Assembly: GCA_024697645.1 (NCBI GenBank)
Contig: JAILFH010000072.1
Location: 46,761-110,760, forward strand
Source of the DNA: Prevotella sp.
GTDB taxonomy: Bacteria > Bacteroidota > Bacteroidia > Bacteroidales > Bacteroidaceae
Direction: 5' to 3'
DNA: 64,000 bases
Shown here: one piece after another, positions 25,245-33,195 of the stretch
How positions within the stretch are numbered: the first letter of the stretch is position 1
How the letters are laid out: each line of letters begins with the position of its first letter
Notes under the pieces: model-generated
What the model was told of the DNA's origin: nothing
The model's database searches: none
The model's input: the letters and a program-made list of their open reading frames with translations, nothing else
Made by a program: the position numbers and the translations under genes

Positions 25245-26498
25245 ATGAGACTTGGAAATTATCATCATAATAGCAATCATCTCTTCTGGACAACTATCTT
25301 GATAGCGGTCTTTATGCTGGGCAGTTGCCGTCAGCAAAAGACGAATGAAATGACGCCTTGGGGTACTCCTATTGAAGGTGAAACCGACACGATTGCGGAG
25401 ACTTTCACCTTGACCGATATTCAGACCAATGGCGAACTCATCATGCTCACGCTTTCGGGTCCTGACACCTATTATGATTACCGAGGTCGGGGAATGGGTC
25501 TGCATTATATGCTCTGCGAGAAATTTGCCCAGCAGATTGGCGTTTCACTTCGTGTGGAAGTTTGTGCCGACACGCTCGACATGATTCATCGGCTGTTGTC
25601 GAACGAGGGCGACGTGATTGCCTATCCTTTGTCAATCGACAAGAATAAGGTTATGTTGGGCGATAGTTCGAAGACGCTGCCAGCAAAGGAAGCATCTGAA
25701 ATTCTTGCCTGCGGATTCGGCAACGATTCGCTGAAGGTGCACTGGGCGGTTCGGGCTTCAAACAGCCAACTTGCCGACACGCTCAACAGTTGGTTTAAGC
25801 CTGGGATGCTTGCTGAAGTCAAAGATGAAGAATCGTTTCTGCTTTCAACGAAGAGTATCACTCGTCACGTCTATTCGCCTATGATTAGCCGTTCTGGTGG
25901 CGTCATCTCGCATTACGATCATCTATTCCAGAAGTATGCTCAGCATGCTCGTTGGGATTGGCGACTGCTCGCCGCTCAATGCTATCAGGAATCAACCTTC
26001 GACCCGAAGGCTCGCTCATGGGCTGGCGCCTGCGGACTCATGCAGATTATGCCGGCAACAGCGAGTCATCTCGGTTTGCCGATTAGTCAGATTTATGAAC
26101 CCGAACCTAATATCGCTGCTGCTGCAAAATACATCAAGGAACTCACGTCGCACTTCAGCGACATCGGTGACCGAAACGAGCGCTGTCTGTTTGTATTGGC
26201 TGCTTACAATGGTGGTTTCTTCCATATTCGTGACGCAATGTCGCTGGCTCAGAAGAACGGCCGCAATCCGCACAGTTGGGCTGATGTCTCTGAATTTGTT
26301 CTGAAACTCAGTTCGCCTCAGTTCTATCGCGATCCAGTTGTGAAGCATGGATATATGCGAGGAACAGAAACGGTCGGCTATGTTGACAATATTCGTCGTC
26401 GCTACGCCCAATATCGTGGCTTCGCAAGACCCGTTCATGTTCCTGGGATTTCTGGTTCACCGCACCCTGCAAAGCGAAAGAACAAATATATAATTTGA
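25245..26498 (+). CDS. Lytic murein transglycosylase lipoprotein, MltF-like
   Basis: Cell-envelope lipoprotein of 417 residues that would cleave peptidoglycan glycan strands. From the ATG at 25245 the N-terminus is MRLGNYHH, a hydrophobic helix and the lipobox MLGSC (Cys near residue 27). Residues about 60-250 resemble a periplasmic solute-binding domain (SBP_bac_3-like), as in MltF. Residues about 265-380 form the SLT lysozyme-like domain: CYQESTFDPKA with the catalytic Glu, the GACGLMQIMPATA signature, and AAYNGG. Upstream in-frame starts lie before the promoter box and are rejected. It converges on radA across repeat array A. Confidence 0.88.
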   Translation: MRLGNYHHNSNHLFWTTILIAVFMLGSCRQQKTNEMTPWGTPIEGETDTIAETFTLTDIQTNGELIMLTLSGPDTYYDYRGRGMGLHYMLCEKFAQQIGVSLRVEVCADTLDMIHRLLSNEGDVIAYPLSIDKNKVMLGDSSKTLPAKEASEILACGFGNDSLKVHWAVRASNSQLADTLNSWFKPGMLAEVKDEESFLLSTKSITRHVYSPMISRSGGVISHYDHLFQKYAQHARWDWRLLAAQCYQESTFDPKARSWAGACGLMQIMPATASHLGLPISQIYEPEPNIAAAAKYIKELTSHFSDIGDRNERCLFVLAAYNGGFFHIRDAMSLAQKNGRNPHSWADVSEFVLKLSSPQFYRDPVVKHGYMRGTETVGYVDNIRRRYAQYRGFARPVHVPGISGSPHPAKRKNKYII

Positions 26499-26527
26499 TG
26501 CTGAAAGAAAAAAAATTAGGGTAGGGT

Positions 26528-26770
26528 GAATACTTAGATTATTAATGGGTACTCCTTAAATTATTAAGGGGTATTCCTAAGATTTTAAAGGGTTCTTTTG
26601 ATTAATAAGGAAAGAAGATCATTTTGAGTGTAGAGAAATGTTCTTTTGACTATTTAGAACAATACTTTGGAGTATAGAGAGTAAACCTTTTGAGTTTAAA
26701 GAGACATTCTATGGAGCAAAGAGAGTTATTCTTTGGAGTATAGAAAGAATGCCTTTCGACGATAGAGCAG
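26528..26770. repeat. Array A of the ~22-bp intergenic repeat family
   Basis: About eleven degenerate units of 20-24 bp. Clear ones begin at 26528, 26550 and 26572 (ACTCCTTAAATTATTAAGGG type); later ones are of the form TTCTTTGGAGTATAGAAAGA. The spacing and CTTT...AAAG dyad recall arrays B, C and D, but the internal sequence differs. It lies between the convergent ends of the transglycosylase gene and radA. Confidence 0.75.
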
Positions 26771-26794
26771 ATTTCTTGATTTTGGTTAACTGAC

Positions 26795-26829
26795 AAAAGA
26801 AAATTGCACCCCTCAGATAAGGAGTGCAA
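26795..26829 (-). terminator. Intrinsic terminator of radA
   Basis: On the minus strand TTGCACTCCT pairs with AGGGGTGCAA (one mismatch), followed by TTTTCTTTTG. It starts about 40 bases after the radA stop. Confidence 0.75.
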
Positions 26830-26868
26830 ATGGTTTATTTTCTGGTAGCTAAGAACAAAGTCGACATC

Positions 26869-28272
26869 TTAACCGAACAATGCGCGAAGGGCTTCTTCGA
26901 CTTTCCGAACTGGGTGAAGTTCAATCTTGAATTTCTTCGTGTTGAGACCCTGCATATTCTGTCGCGGAATGATGATATGCGTGAAACCAAGTTTCTCGGC
27001 TTCAGCAATACGCTGTTCAATCCTGCTGACGGGACGAACCTCGCCACTCAGTCCGACTTCGCCCGCCATACACCAGCCGCTCTCAATCGGTGTGTCAACA
27101 TTCGAAGAAAGAACAGCGGCAATTACGCTGAGGTCCATAGCCAAATCGGTAACCCTCAATCCTCCGGCGATATTGAGGAACACGTCTTTCTGCATCAGTT
27201 TAAATCCCACACGCTTCTCAAGCACAGCCAATAGCATGTTCAGACGGCGCTGATCGAATCCTGTGGCTGAACGCTGGGGAGTTCCGTAAGCGGCACTCGA
27301 CACAAGGGCCTGTGTCTCTACAAGGAATGGGCGCACGCCCTCAATAGCAGCGCTGATTGCAACGCCCGACAACCCATCGTGCTCCTGAGAGAGAAGCAGT
27401 TCGCTGGGGTTCGACACTTGGCGCAATCCCGTCTGCTGCATCTCGTAAATTCCCAGTTCAGAAGTTGAACCAAAGCGGTTCTTGATACTGCGAAGAATGC
27501 GGTACATATAGTGCTGATCACCTTCGAACTGAATTACTGTGTCGACAATATGCTCCAAAATCTTCGGTCCAGCCAGCGAGCCTTCCTTATTGATATGTCC
27601 AATTAGAATAACGGGAACCCCACTGGTCTTGGCAAAGCGGAGTAGAGAGGCTGCACACTCGCGAACCTGGCTAATGCTACCTGGGGAACTCTCGACCTCC
27701 TCTGTGGCAATAGTCTGAATGGAGTCGACAACAACAAGTTCCGGCTGCACTTCCTGAATGTGCGCAAAGATTTCCTCAAGCGACGTCTCTGTCAGAATGA
27801 GTAGTTCGTCCTCGAGGCTTTCAGCGTTGGAAGAAGCAAGTCGCTCGGCACGCATCTTCAACTGATGGGCGCTTTCTTCGCCGCTTACATAGAGCACCCG
27901 ACGGTTTCTCATTCCGAGAATCGTCTGAAGGGTAAGTGTACTCTTGCCGATACCCGGCTCACCTCCCAGCAAGACGATGCTTCCAGGAACCAAACCTCCG
28001 CCAAGTACGCGATCGAGTTCCTCATCGCCTGTGCTCATTCGCGGCTCATCCTTTGCAGAGATATCACGAAGTCGCAATGGTTTATTGTGATTGGAGGACA
28101 TTGCCGAACGCACTGACTGAGCAGCCGTACGAGCCGCCTGAGTTCCAGTATCTGCAGCGACCCGAATCTCCTTAAACGTGTTCCACTGCCCACATGCAGG
28201 ACATTTGCCTCTCCATTTTGCCGACTCCTGCCCACAGTTGGAGCAGACGTACATAGTCTTGTCTTTTGCCAT
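26869..28272 (-). CDS. radA: DNA repair protein RadA (Sms)
   Basis: RecA-related, hexameric DNA branch-migration helicase used in recombinational repair. 467 residues. Seen: N-terminal zinc finger with C10, C13, C24 and C27; Walker A GGEPGIGKST near residues 103-112; Walker B region ELVVVDSIQTI; the RadA-specific SIKNRFGSTSE motif; and a C-terminal Lon-protease-like domain (about 290-450) lacking the Lon catalytic Ser. It is transcribed divergently from an SBP-like lipoprotein gene, with a perfect promoter (28280-28310) and a terminator, so probably monocistronic. Confidence 0.96.
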   Translation of the reverse strand: MAKDKTMYVCSNCGQESAKWRGKCPACGQWNTFKEIRVAADTGTQAARTAAQSVRSAMSSNHNKPLRLRDISAKDEPRMSTGDEELDRVLGGGLVPGSIVLLGGEPGIGKSTLTLQTILGMRNRRVLYVSGEESAHQLKMRAERLASSNAESLEDELLILTETSLEEIFAHIQEVQPELVVVDSIQTIATEEVESSPGSISQVRECAASLLRFAKTSGVPVILIGHINKEGSLAGPKILEHIVDTVIQFEGDQHYMYRILRSIKNRFGSTSELGIYEMQQTGLRQVSNPSELLLSQEHDGLSGVAISAAIEGVRPFLVETQALVSSAAYGTPQRSATGFDQRRLNMLLAVLEKRVGFKLMQKDVFLNIAGGLRVTDLAMDLSVIAAVLSSNVDTPIESGWCMAGEVGLSGEVRPVSRIEQRIAEAEKLGFTHIIIPRQNMQGLNTKKFKIELHPVRKVEEALRALFG

Positions 28273-28279
28273 AATGCTA

Positions 28280-28310
28280 CAAAATTACAAATAATTTTCC
28301 TCGTATCAAA
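28280..28310 (-). promoter_or_regulatory. radA promoter, perfect consensus
   Basis: The minus strand has TTTG (28307-28310), exactly 19 bases, then TAATTTTG (28280-28287). The box is only 8 bases before the radA start codon, predicting a leaderless or nearly leaderless mRNA. Confidence 0.75.
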
Positions 28311-28319
28311 ATTTATTCG

Positions 28320-28327
28320 TAATTTTG
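28320..28327 (+). promoter_or_regulatory. -7 box for the SBP-like lipoprotein gene
   Basis: TAATTTTG matches TAnnTTTG; no good -33 TTTG is found 19 bases upstream, where the divergent radA promoter overlaps. It supports the ATG at 28368 over the TTG at 28338. Confidence 0.5.
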
Positions 28328-28367
28328 CAAGAAAATATTGAAGCAACATCAAAATCGACATCAACTT

Positions 28368-29312
28368 ATGCAACAATATAATAATGTGAGAAATCACAAG
28401 AGATTCTGGCCCATCATATTGGTCTTTGCGGGCATTCTGATTTTGGGGCTCAACTCATGCGGAAAATCAGAAAAGAAGCAAAAGATGATCACTCGTGCCG
28501 AACGCGCCAAAATGAAGACAGCCGACTCTCTTGCCCTTAAAATAGCCGTGTTGCCAACGCTTGACGCAATGCCTCTGTTTCTGGCAAAGGAACGCCGATT
28601 GTTCGACACGCTGAATGTCGACGTGAGACTAAAGCGCTGGAAAGCACAGATGGACGTCGACACTGCTTTGGCTGGGGGAACTGTAGAAGGGGCTGTGTCC
28701 GACCTTGTCCGTATTGAGCGCATGCGCCGTCGGGGTGTAAAACTCGTGACTTTCTCCGCGACCAATCTTCATTGGCAACTCATCACGAACCGAACCGCAC
28801 GTCTGAAGGATGTTTCTCAACTTGGCGACAAGATGGTGGCAATGACTCGCTATTCGGCAACCGATTTTCTGACGGATCATGTGCTAAAGGGTGTCAAGAC
28901 GAAGGCTACGGTCTATCGCGTACAGATTAACGATGTTCCGCTTCGACTGAAGATGCTCCTCAACAACGAGATGGATGCCTTATGGCTACCCGAACCTCAA
29001 GCAACTTCAGCCCGTTTGGCGAAGAACCCAGTTCTGTTCGATACATCGAAAAACGACATTCAACTTGGCGCGCTCGTATTCCGCGAGAAGAGCATGAACG
29101 ACAGTCGGGTAAAGAAGCAGATTGAAACCTTAAGAAACGCTTACAATATGGCTTGTGACTCATTGAATACCAATGGGTTACAGAAGTACGCGGACATCAT
29201 TAAGAAGTATTGTGGAGTAGAGAAGGAAGTCATTGAGGCTTTACCCAAAATGAAGTTCTCGCATGTGGCTAAACCCAGGGAAAAAGACGAGGAAATTGCT
29301 CGAAAATTTTAG
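28368..29312 (+). CDS. Lipoprotein resembling NMT1/SsuA-type substrate-binding proteins
   Basis: Exported lipoprotein of 314 residues from the ATG at 28368. A basic start (NNVRNHKRF) is followed by a hydrophobic helix and the lipobox LNSCG (Cys near residue 32). The mature part begins with a charged linker, then a fold resembling ABC-transporter binding proteins of the NMT1/SsuA type: LKIAVLPTLDAMPLFLAKERRLF, the LAGGTVEGAVSDL segment, and NEMDALWLPEPQAT, which matches the phrase found in family members sensing sulfonates or pyrimidine precursors. No permease or ATPase gene is adjacent, so a transport role is inferred. The TPR gene starts 12 bases after its stop, probably in one operon. Confidence 0.75.
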   Translation: MQQYNNVRNHKRFWPIILVFAGILILGLNSCGKSEKKQKMITRAERAKMKTADSLALKIAVLPTLDAMPLFLAKERRLFDTLNVDVRLKRWKAQMDVDTALAGGTVEGAVSDLVRIERMRRRGVKLVTFSATNLHWQLITNRTARLKDVSQLGDKMVAMTRYSATDFLTDHVLKGVKTKATVYRVQINDVPLRLKMLLNNEMDALWLPEPQATSARLAKNPVLFDTSKNDIQLGALVFREKSMNDSRVKKQIETLRNAYNMACDSLNTNGLQKYADIIKKYCGVEKEVIEALPKMKFSHVAKPREKDEEIARKF

Positions 29313-29324
29313 CAAAAGACAGTT

Positions 29325-31553
29325 ATGGTGAAGGTCATTAAGGAATTGCTTTTGGAAAAGCAGAATCTGGCAGCAGCGCTGGAGAAACTCCATCAACTTG
29401 CCGATGAGCACAAACAGTTGATCACTGGCAATCTGTTGCTTCGTCTCGCCGAGATTGAGGGTGATTACGAACGCATGCGCGACTTCATGCTGCGTGGCTA
29501 TCAGGACAATCAGCGTGAGGAACTTTATCATTCTCTTCTTCGCAAAACCTATCGTCTGACTTGTGATTTCCAACTTCGATTGCTCACTGGAGGGAGTTAC
29601 GGAGCATTTCCTGATGCCATACATCACACGGCTTCCGTCAGTTGGTCGCACGAGGAAGTGAAGACGATGCTGGAAGAATTTGTGCAGAATGTAGCAATGC
29701 TTTCACTCGATGCTTCTCTTCAGGAAAATCCTTCGGCCACAACTGCTTCATCAGCAATGATTTACAATAAACATGCGCAACAGACAAGTCTGCTGTTTGA
29801 AGCCATTCTGATTTCACCTCAATGGAACAAGGGTGACCAGGAGTTTTATACGAACTTGATGCTCTCGCCTACAATCGACATCAACGATGCTCGACTATTG
29901 GCAAGTGCTATTATGCTCGCCGCAATGGTCGTGCCTGATTTCCGCAAGATCAATACACTCTGCAACGTTTATGAACAGGCAACCGATGACGCACTTCGTC
30001 AGAGATGTCTCGTGGGAATCGCATTCTCCTTGCCTCAGAGTCCTGATTCTCTTCTGGCTGACTACAGGGCTATTGCGGAAAGAATCTGCAGCAAAGAGGA
30101 AACCCGCAAGGAACTGCTTGAGTTGCAGATGCAGGTGTTCTTTTGCATGAATACCGAAAAGGACAACGCCACGATTCAGCGCGACATTATGCCGGGACTG
30201 ATGAAGAATCAGCAATTCCAGATTACCCGATTCGGAATTGAGGAAAAGGAGTCGGACCACTTGGAGGACATTCTGCATCCTGATGCCGAAGATAAGGCAA
30301 TGGAGGAACTGGAACGAAACATCAACAAAATGCGCGAGATGCACAAGGCTGGTGCCGACGTCTATTTCGGCGGTTTCTCCCACATGAAACGCTATTCGTT
30401 CTTCTATACGCTGAGCAACTGGTTCACTCCTTTCTATCAGGAACATCCTGCCCTGAGCAACGTATCGCAACAACTGAAAGGTTCCCGTATTCTCGACATA
30501 TTATTGGCTCAGACGCCACTCTGCGATTCAGACAAATATTCCTTTGCCTTGGGCGTTGCTTCGGTATTTAACCAGTTACCGGAAAATGTGCGTCAGATGA
30601 TTGAACAGGCAGAGAACATCGAAGAAATGAACATGGGAACTGATCTTCAGTCGCCCGCCTATCTGCGCAGAAGTTATCTGCAGGATCTCTTCCGTTTTTT
30701 CCGTCTCTATACGCAAAAAGGCGACTTCCCATCGCCATTCGACTATGACAGGAATCATGAGCGATTCTTCTTTGCCAACAGGCTTTTCGCTTCAACAAAG
30801 TTGTCCGAGCAGGCTCTTCCACTTGAGCGTTTCCTGCTTAAACGCCAGCAGTTGCAGGCACTGATGGACGTTCTGGACAATTTCATTGACCACAGCAGTC
30901 CTGATTATTTCATGATGCAAGGTTTATTGGCCATGAAGTGCGAAAACTATCCCGATGCCCAGATCAGATTTGAACAAGCGCTAAGACTTCAGCCCGACAA
31001 TGAGAAGATTCTGAAGGCTTTGGCTCAGGCCTCATTCCTTTGTGGGGACTATAGTATGGCGGAAGAATCCTATGAAAAACTTGTTGAACAAAATCCCGAT
31101 AATCACCAATATGAACTGAATCTTGCCATTTCGCAAGTGAATAATTGTCATGCGGAAGAGGGCGTAACGACCTTGTACAAACTGCATTTTGAACAAGAAG
31201 ACAATCGGAATGTCCTTCGTGGTTTGGCTTGGGGACTCATGATTCAGCAACGACTCGACCAAGCCGAAAAGTATTATCAGATGCTTGTGCAGGAACAACC
31301 TTCTGCAGCCGACTGTCTGAATGCGGGCTACTGCATGTGGTTCAAAGGAAGCATCAGCGAAGCAGCCGACCTCATGAAGAAGTATCTGAAACTCCACGCA
31401 GCAAACAACAAGGATTCGGCTCCATCAGAATTCGGCAAGAATGGTCTTCGCCATCAACTGTCTTCTGATTTCCAGAACGACAAAATGTTGTTTGACATCT
31501 ATAAAATAAACGATGTCGACCAAAAAATCATGATCGACATCGTCTGTAGTTGA
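29325..31553 (+). CDS. Large cytosolic TPR-repeat protein of unknown function
   Basis: 742-residue protein without a signal peptide or membrane helix. The N-terminal two thirds are helical and not recognisable; an acidic region lies around residues 310-345. The C-terminal part (about 520-690) has tetratricopeptide repeats, for example YFMMQGLLAMKCENYPDAQIRFEQAL and SFLCGDYSMAEESYEKLVEQNPDN (positions given in place of full text), normally a protein-protein docking scaffold. It probably shares a transcript with the lipoprotein before it. I do not recognise a specific function. Its last codons are covered by a 10-bp perfect inverted repeat. Confidence 0.75.
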   Translation: MVKVIKELLLEKQNLAAALEKLHQLADEHKQLITGNLLLRLAEIEGDYERMRDFMLRGYQDNQREELYHSLLRKTYRLTCDFQLRLLTGGSYGAFPDAIHHTASVSWSHEEVKTMLEEFVQNVAMLSLDASLQENPSATTASSAMIYNKHAQQTSLLFEAILISPQWNKGDQEFYTNLMLSPTIDINDARLLASAIMLAAMVVPDFRKINTLCNVYEQATDDALRQRCLVGIAFSLPQSPDSLLADYRAIAERICSKEETRKELLELQMQVFFCMNTEKDNATIQRDIMPGLMKNQQFQITRFGIEEKESDHLEDILHPDAEDKAMEELERNINKMREMHKAGADVYFGGFSHMKRYSFFYTLSNWFTPFYQEHPALSNVSQQLKGSRILDILLAQTPLCDSDKYSFALGVASVFNQLPENVRQMIEQAENIEEMNMGTDLQSPAYLRRSYLQDLFRFFRLYTQKGDFPSPFDYDRNHERFFFANRLFASTKLSEQALPLERFLLKRQQLQALMDVLDNFIDHSSPDYFMMQGLLAMKCENYPDAQIRFEQALRLQPDNEKILKALAQASFLCGDYSMAEESYEKLVEQNPDNHQYELNLAISQVNNCHAEEGVTTLYKLHFEQEDNRNVLRGLAWGLMIQQRLDQAEKYYQMLVQEQPSAADCLNAGYCMWFKGSISEAADLMKKYLKLHAANNKDSAPSEFGKNGLRHQLSSDFQNDKMLFDIYKINDVDQKIMIDIVCS
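31510..31543 (+). other. 10-bp inverted repeat over the 3' end of the TPR gene
   Basis: ACGATGTCGA (31510-31519) pairs perfectly with TCGACATCGT (31534-31543), loop of 14. A second small dyad, TATCAA-TAA-TTGATA (31555-31569), follows the stop. These may stabilise or end the transcript; no long T-run follows. Confidence 0.5.
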
Positions 31554-31589
31554 TTATCAATAATTGATATTGTCTTTCTTTCAGATGGT

Positions 31590-32924
31590 TTAGACAATAC
31601 CTTGAGCCATCATAGCGCGAGCAACCTTCAGGAAGCCTGCAACGTTAGCACCCTTCACGTAGTTGATATAGCCATCAGCCTCTGTGCCGTACTTCACGCA
31701 GTTAGCGTGAATATCGTTCATGATGTCATGAAGTTTCTGGTCAACTTCCTCACGGCTCCAGCGCAGACGCTCTGAGTTCTGGCTCATCTCCAATCCACTT
31801 ACAGCAACACCACCTGCATTAGCGGCCTTACCCGGAGAGTAGAGAATCTTAGCATCCTGGAACACCTTGATCGCTTCAGGTGTAGAAGGCATGTTAGCAC
31901 CTTCGCTTACGGCAATTACTCCGTTAGCAACGAGTGCTTTGGCAGCCTCTTCGTTGATTTCATTCTGTGTTGCTGAAGGCAATGCGATATCGGCCTTTTC
32001 GAACCAAGGCTTTGCACCTGGTACATACTTCACACCATACTCCTCAGCGTATTCAGAGATACGTCCACGCTCGATGTTCTTCAGTTCCTTAATGTAAGCC
32101 AACTTCTCTTCATCGATTCCGTCCGGATCGTAGATGTAACCATCAGAGTCAGAGCAAGTTACAGGCTTAGCACCGAGTTGAATCAGTTTCTCAATAGTGT
32201 ACTGAGCAACATTACCAGCACCACTTACGAGAACAGTCTTGCCCTTGAGGTCGATGTTGCGAGTTGCAAGCATGTTCTGAAGGAAGTAGACGTTACCGTA
32301 GCCAGTTGCCTCAGGACGAATGAGCGAACCGCCAAATTCTAGTCCTTTACCAGTCAATACTCCCTGGAACTGATGGGTGAGTTTCTTGTACATTCCGAAA
32401 AGGAAGCCAACTTCGCGACCACCTACACCAATATCTCCAGCGGGAACATCCTCATCGGGACCAATGTGACGATAGAGTTCAGTCATGAAAGCCTGACAGA
32501 ATCTCATGACCTCAGCATTCGACTTACCGCGCGGCGAGAAGTCACTACCACCTTTTGCACCACCCATAGGAAGTGTTGTCAGCGAGTTCTTAAAGGTCTG
32601 CTCGAAAGCAAGGAATTTCAGAATGCTCTGATTCACTGATGCATGGAAACGAATACCACCCTTGTACGGACCAATAACGTTGTTGTGCTGAATGCGATAA
32701 CCCATATTTGTCTGAACACGACCACTATCGTCAGTCCAAGTTACTCTAAACTGGACAATACGATCGGGAATGCACAAACGATCAATGAGATTGACTTGTT
32801 CAAATTCAGGATGCTTGTTGTACTCATCCTCAATTGTACCTAAAACTTGGCTAACGGCCTGAATGTACTCGGGTTCATTAGGGAATCTTTGTTTCAGATT
32901 CTCAATTACTTGTTTTGCCTGCAT
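31590..32924 (-). CDS. gdhA: Glutamate dehydrogenase
   Basis: Hexameric enzyme interconverting glutamate and 2-oxoglutarate plus ammonia, the main ammonium-assimilation route in many Bacteroidales. 444 residues, typical of the bacterial 50-kDa class. Seen: NVIGPYKGGIRFHASVNQSI and LTTLPMGGAKGGSDF with the catalytic Lys, VPAGDIGVGGREVGFLFG with the catalytic Asp, TGKGLEFGGSLIRPEATGYG, and the Rossmann VLVSGAGNVAQYTIEKL. NADP versus NAD preference is not assigned. It has its own upstream gap and a -7-like box, suggesting a single-gene transcript. Confidence 0.96.
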   Translation of the reverse strand: MQAKQVIENLKQRFPNEPEYIQAVSQVLGTIEDEYNKHPEFEQVNLIDRLCIPDRIVQFRVTWTDDSGRVQTNMGYRIQHNNVIGPYKGGIRFHASVNQSILKFLAFEQTFKNSLTTLPMGGAKGGSDFSPRGKSNAEVMRFCQAFMTELYRHIGPDEDVPAGDIGVGGREVGFLFGMYKKLTHQFQGVLTGKGLEFGGSLIRPEATGYGNVYFLQNMLATRNIDLKGKTVLVSGAGNVAQYTIEKLIQLGAKPVTCSDSDGYIYDPDGIDEEKLAYIKELKNIERGRISEYAEEYGVKYVPGAKPWFEKADIALPSATQNEINEEAAKALVANGVIAVSEGANMPSTPEAIKVFQDAKILYSPGKAANAGGVAVSGLEMSQNSERLRWSREEVDQKLHDIMNDIHANCVKYGTEADGYINYVKGANVAGFLKVARAMMAQGIV

Positions 32925-32979
32925 AATCTTTTTAACCTTTAAAAACTACAAATTAATACCTAAATATTGTTTTCGGTTA

Positions 32980-32987
32980 CAAAATTA
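32980..32987 (-). promoter_or_regulatory. -7 box of the gdhA promoter
   Basis: The minus strand reads TAATTTTG, 56 bases before the gdhA start. The -33 is weaker: TTTC at 19 bases or TTTG at 23 bases. The rest of the gap up to 33195 is AT-rich without recognised features. Confidence 0.5.
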
Positions 32988-33195
32988 CCGATTTATTTTT
33001 AAAATTGAAACAAAAAGATAATTTTTTATTTGATTTTGTAACGAAATGTAGTATTTCTTGATTTATGTCAAGTGAATATGTCAGAAATCAATCAAGATTA
33101 TATCATTTCGGAAGAAAAATTTACGTATTACGACTAAATATAATAAGGAGAAGTGATTCGATTTTAGGATGAAGTAAAAATGGCACCTTATGTCG

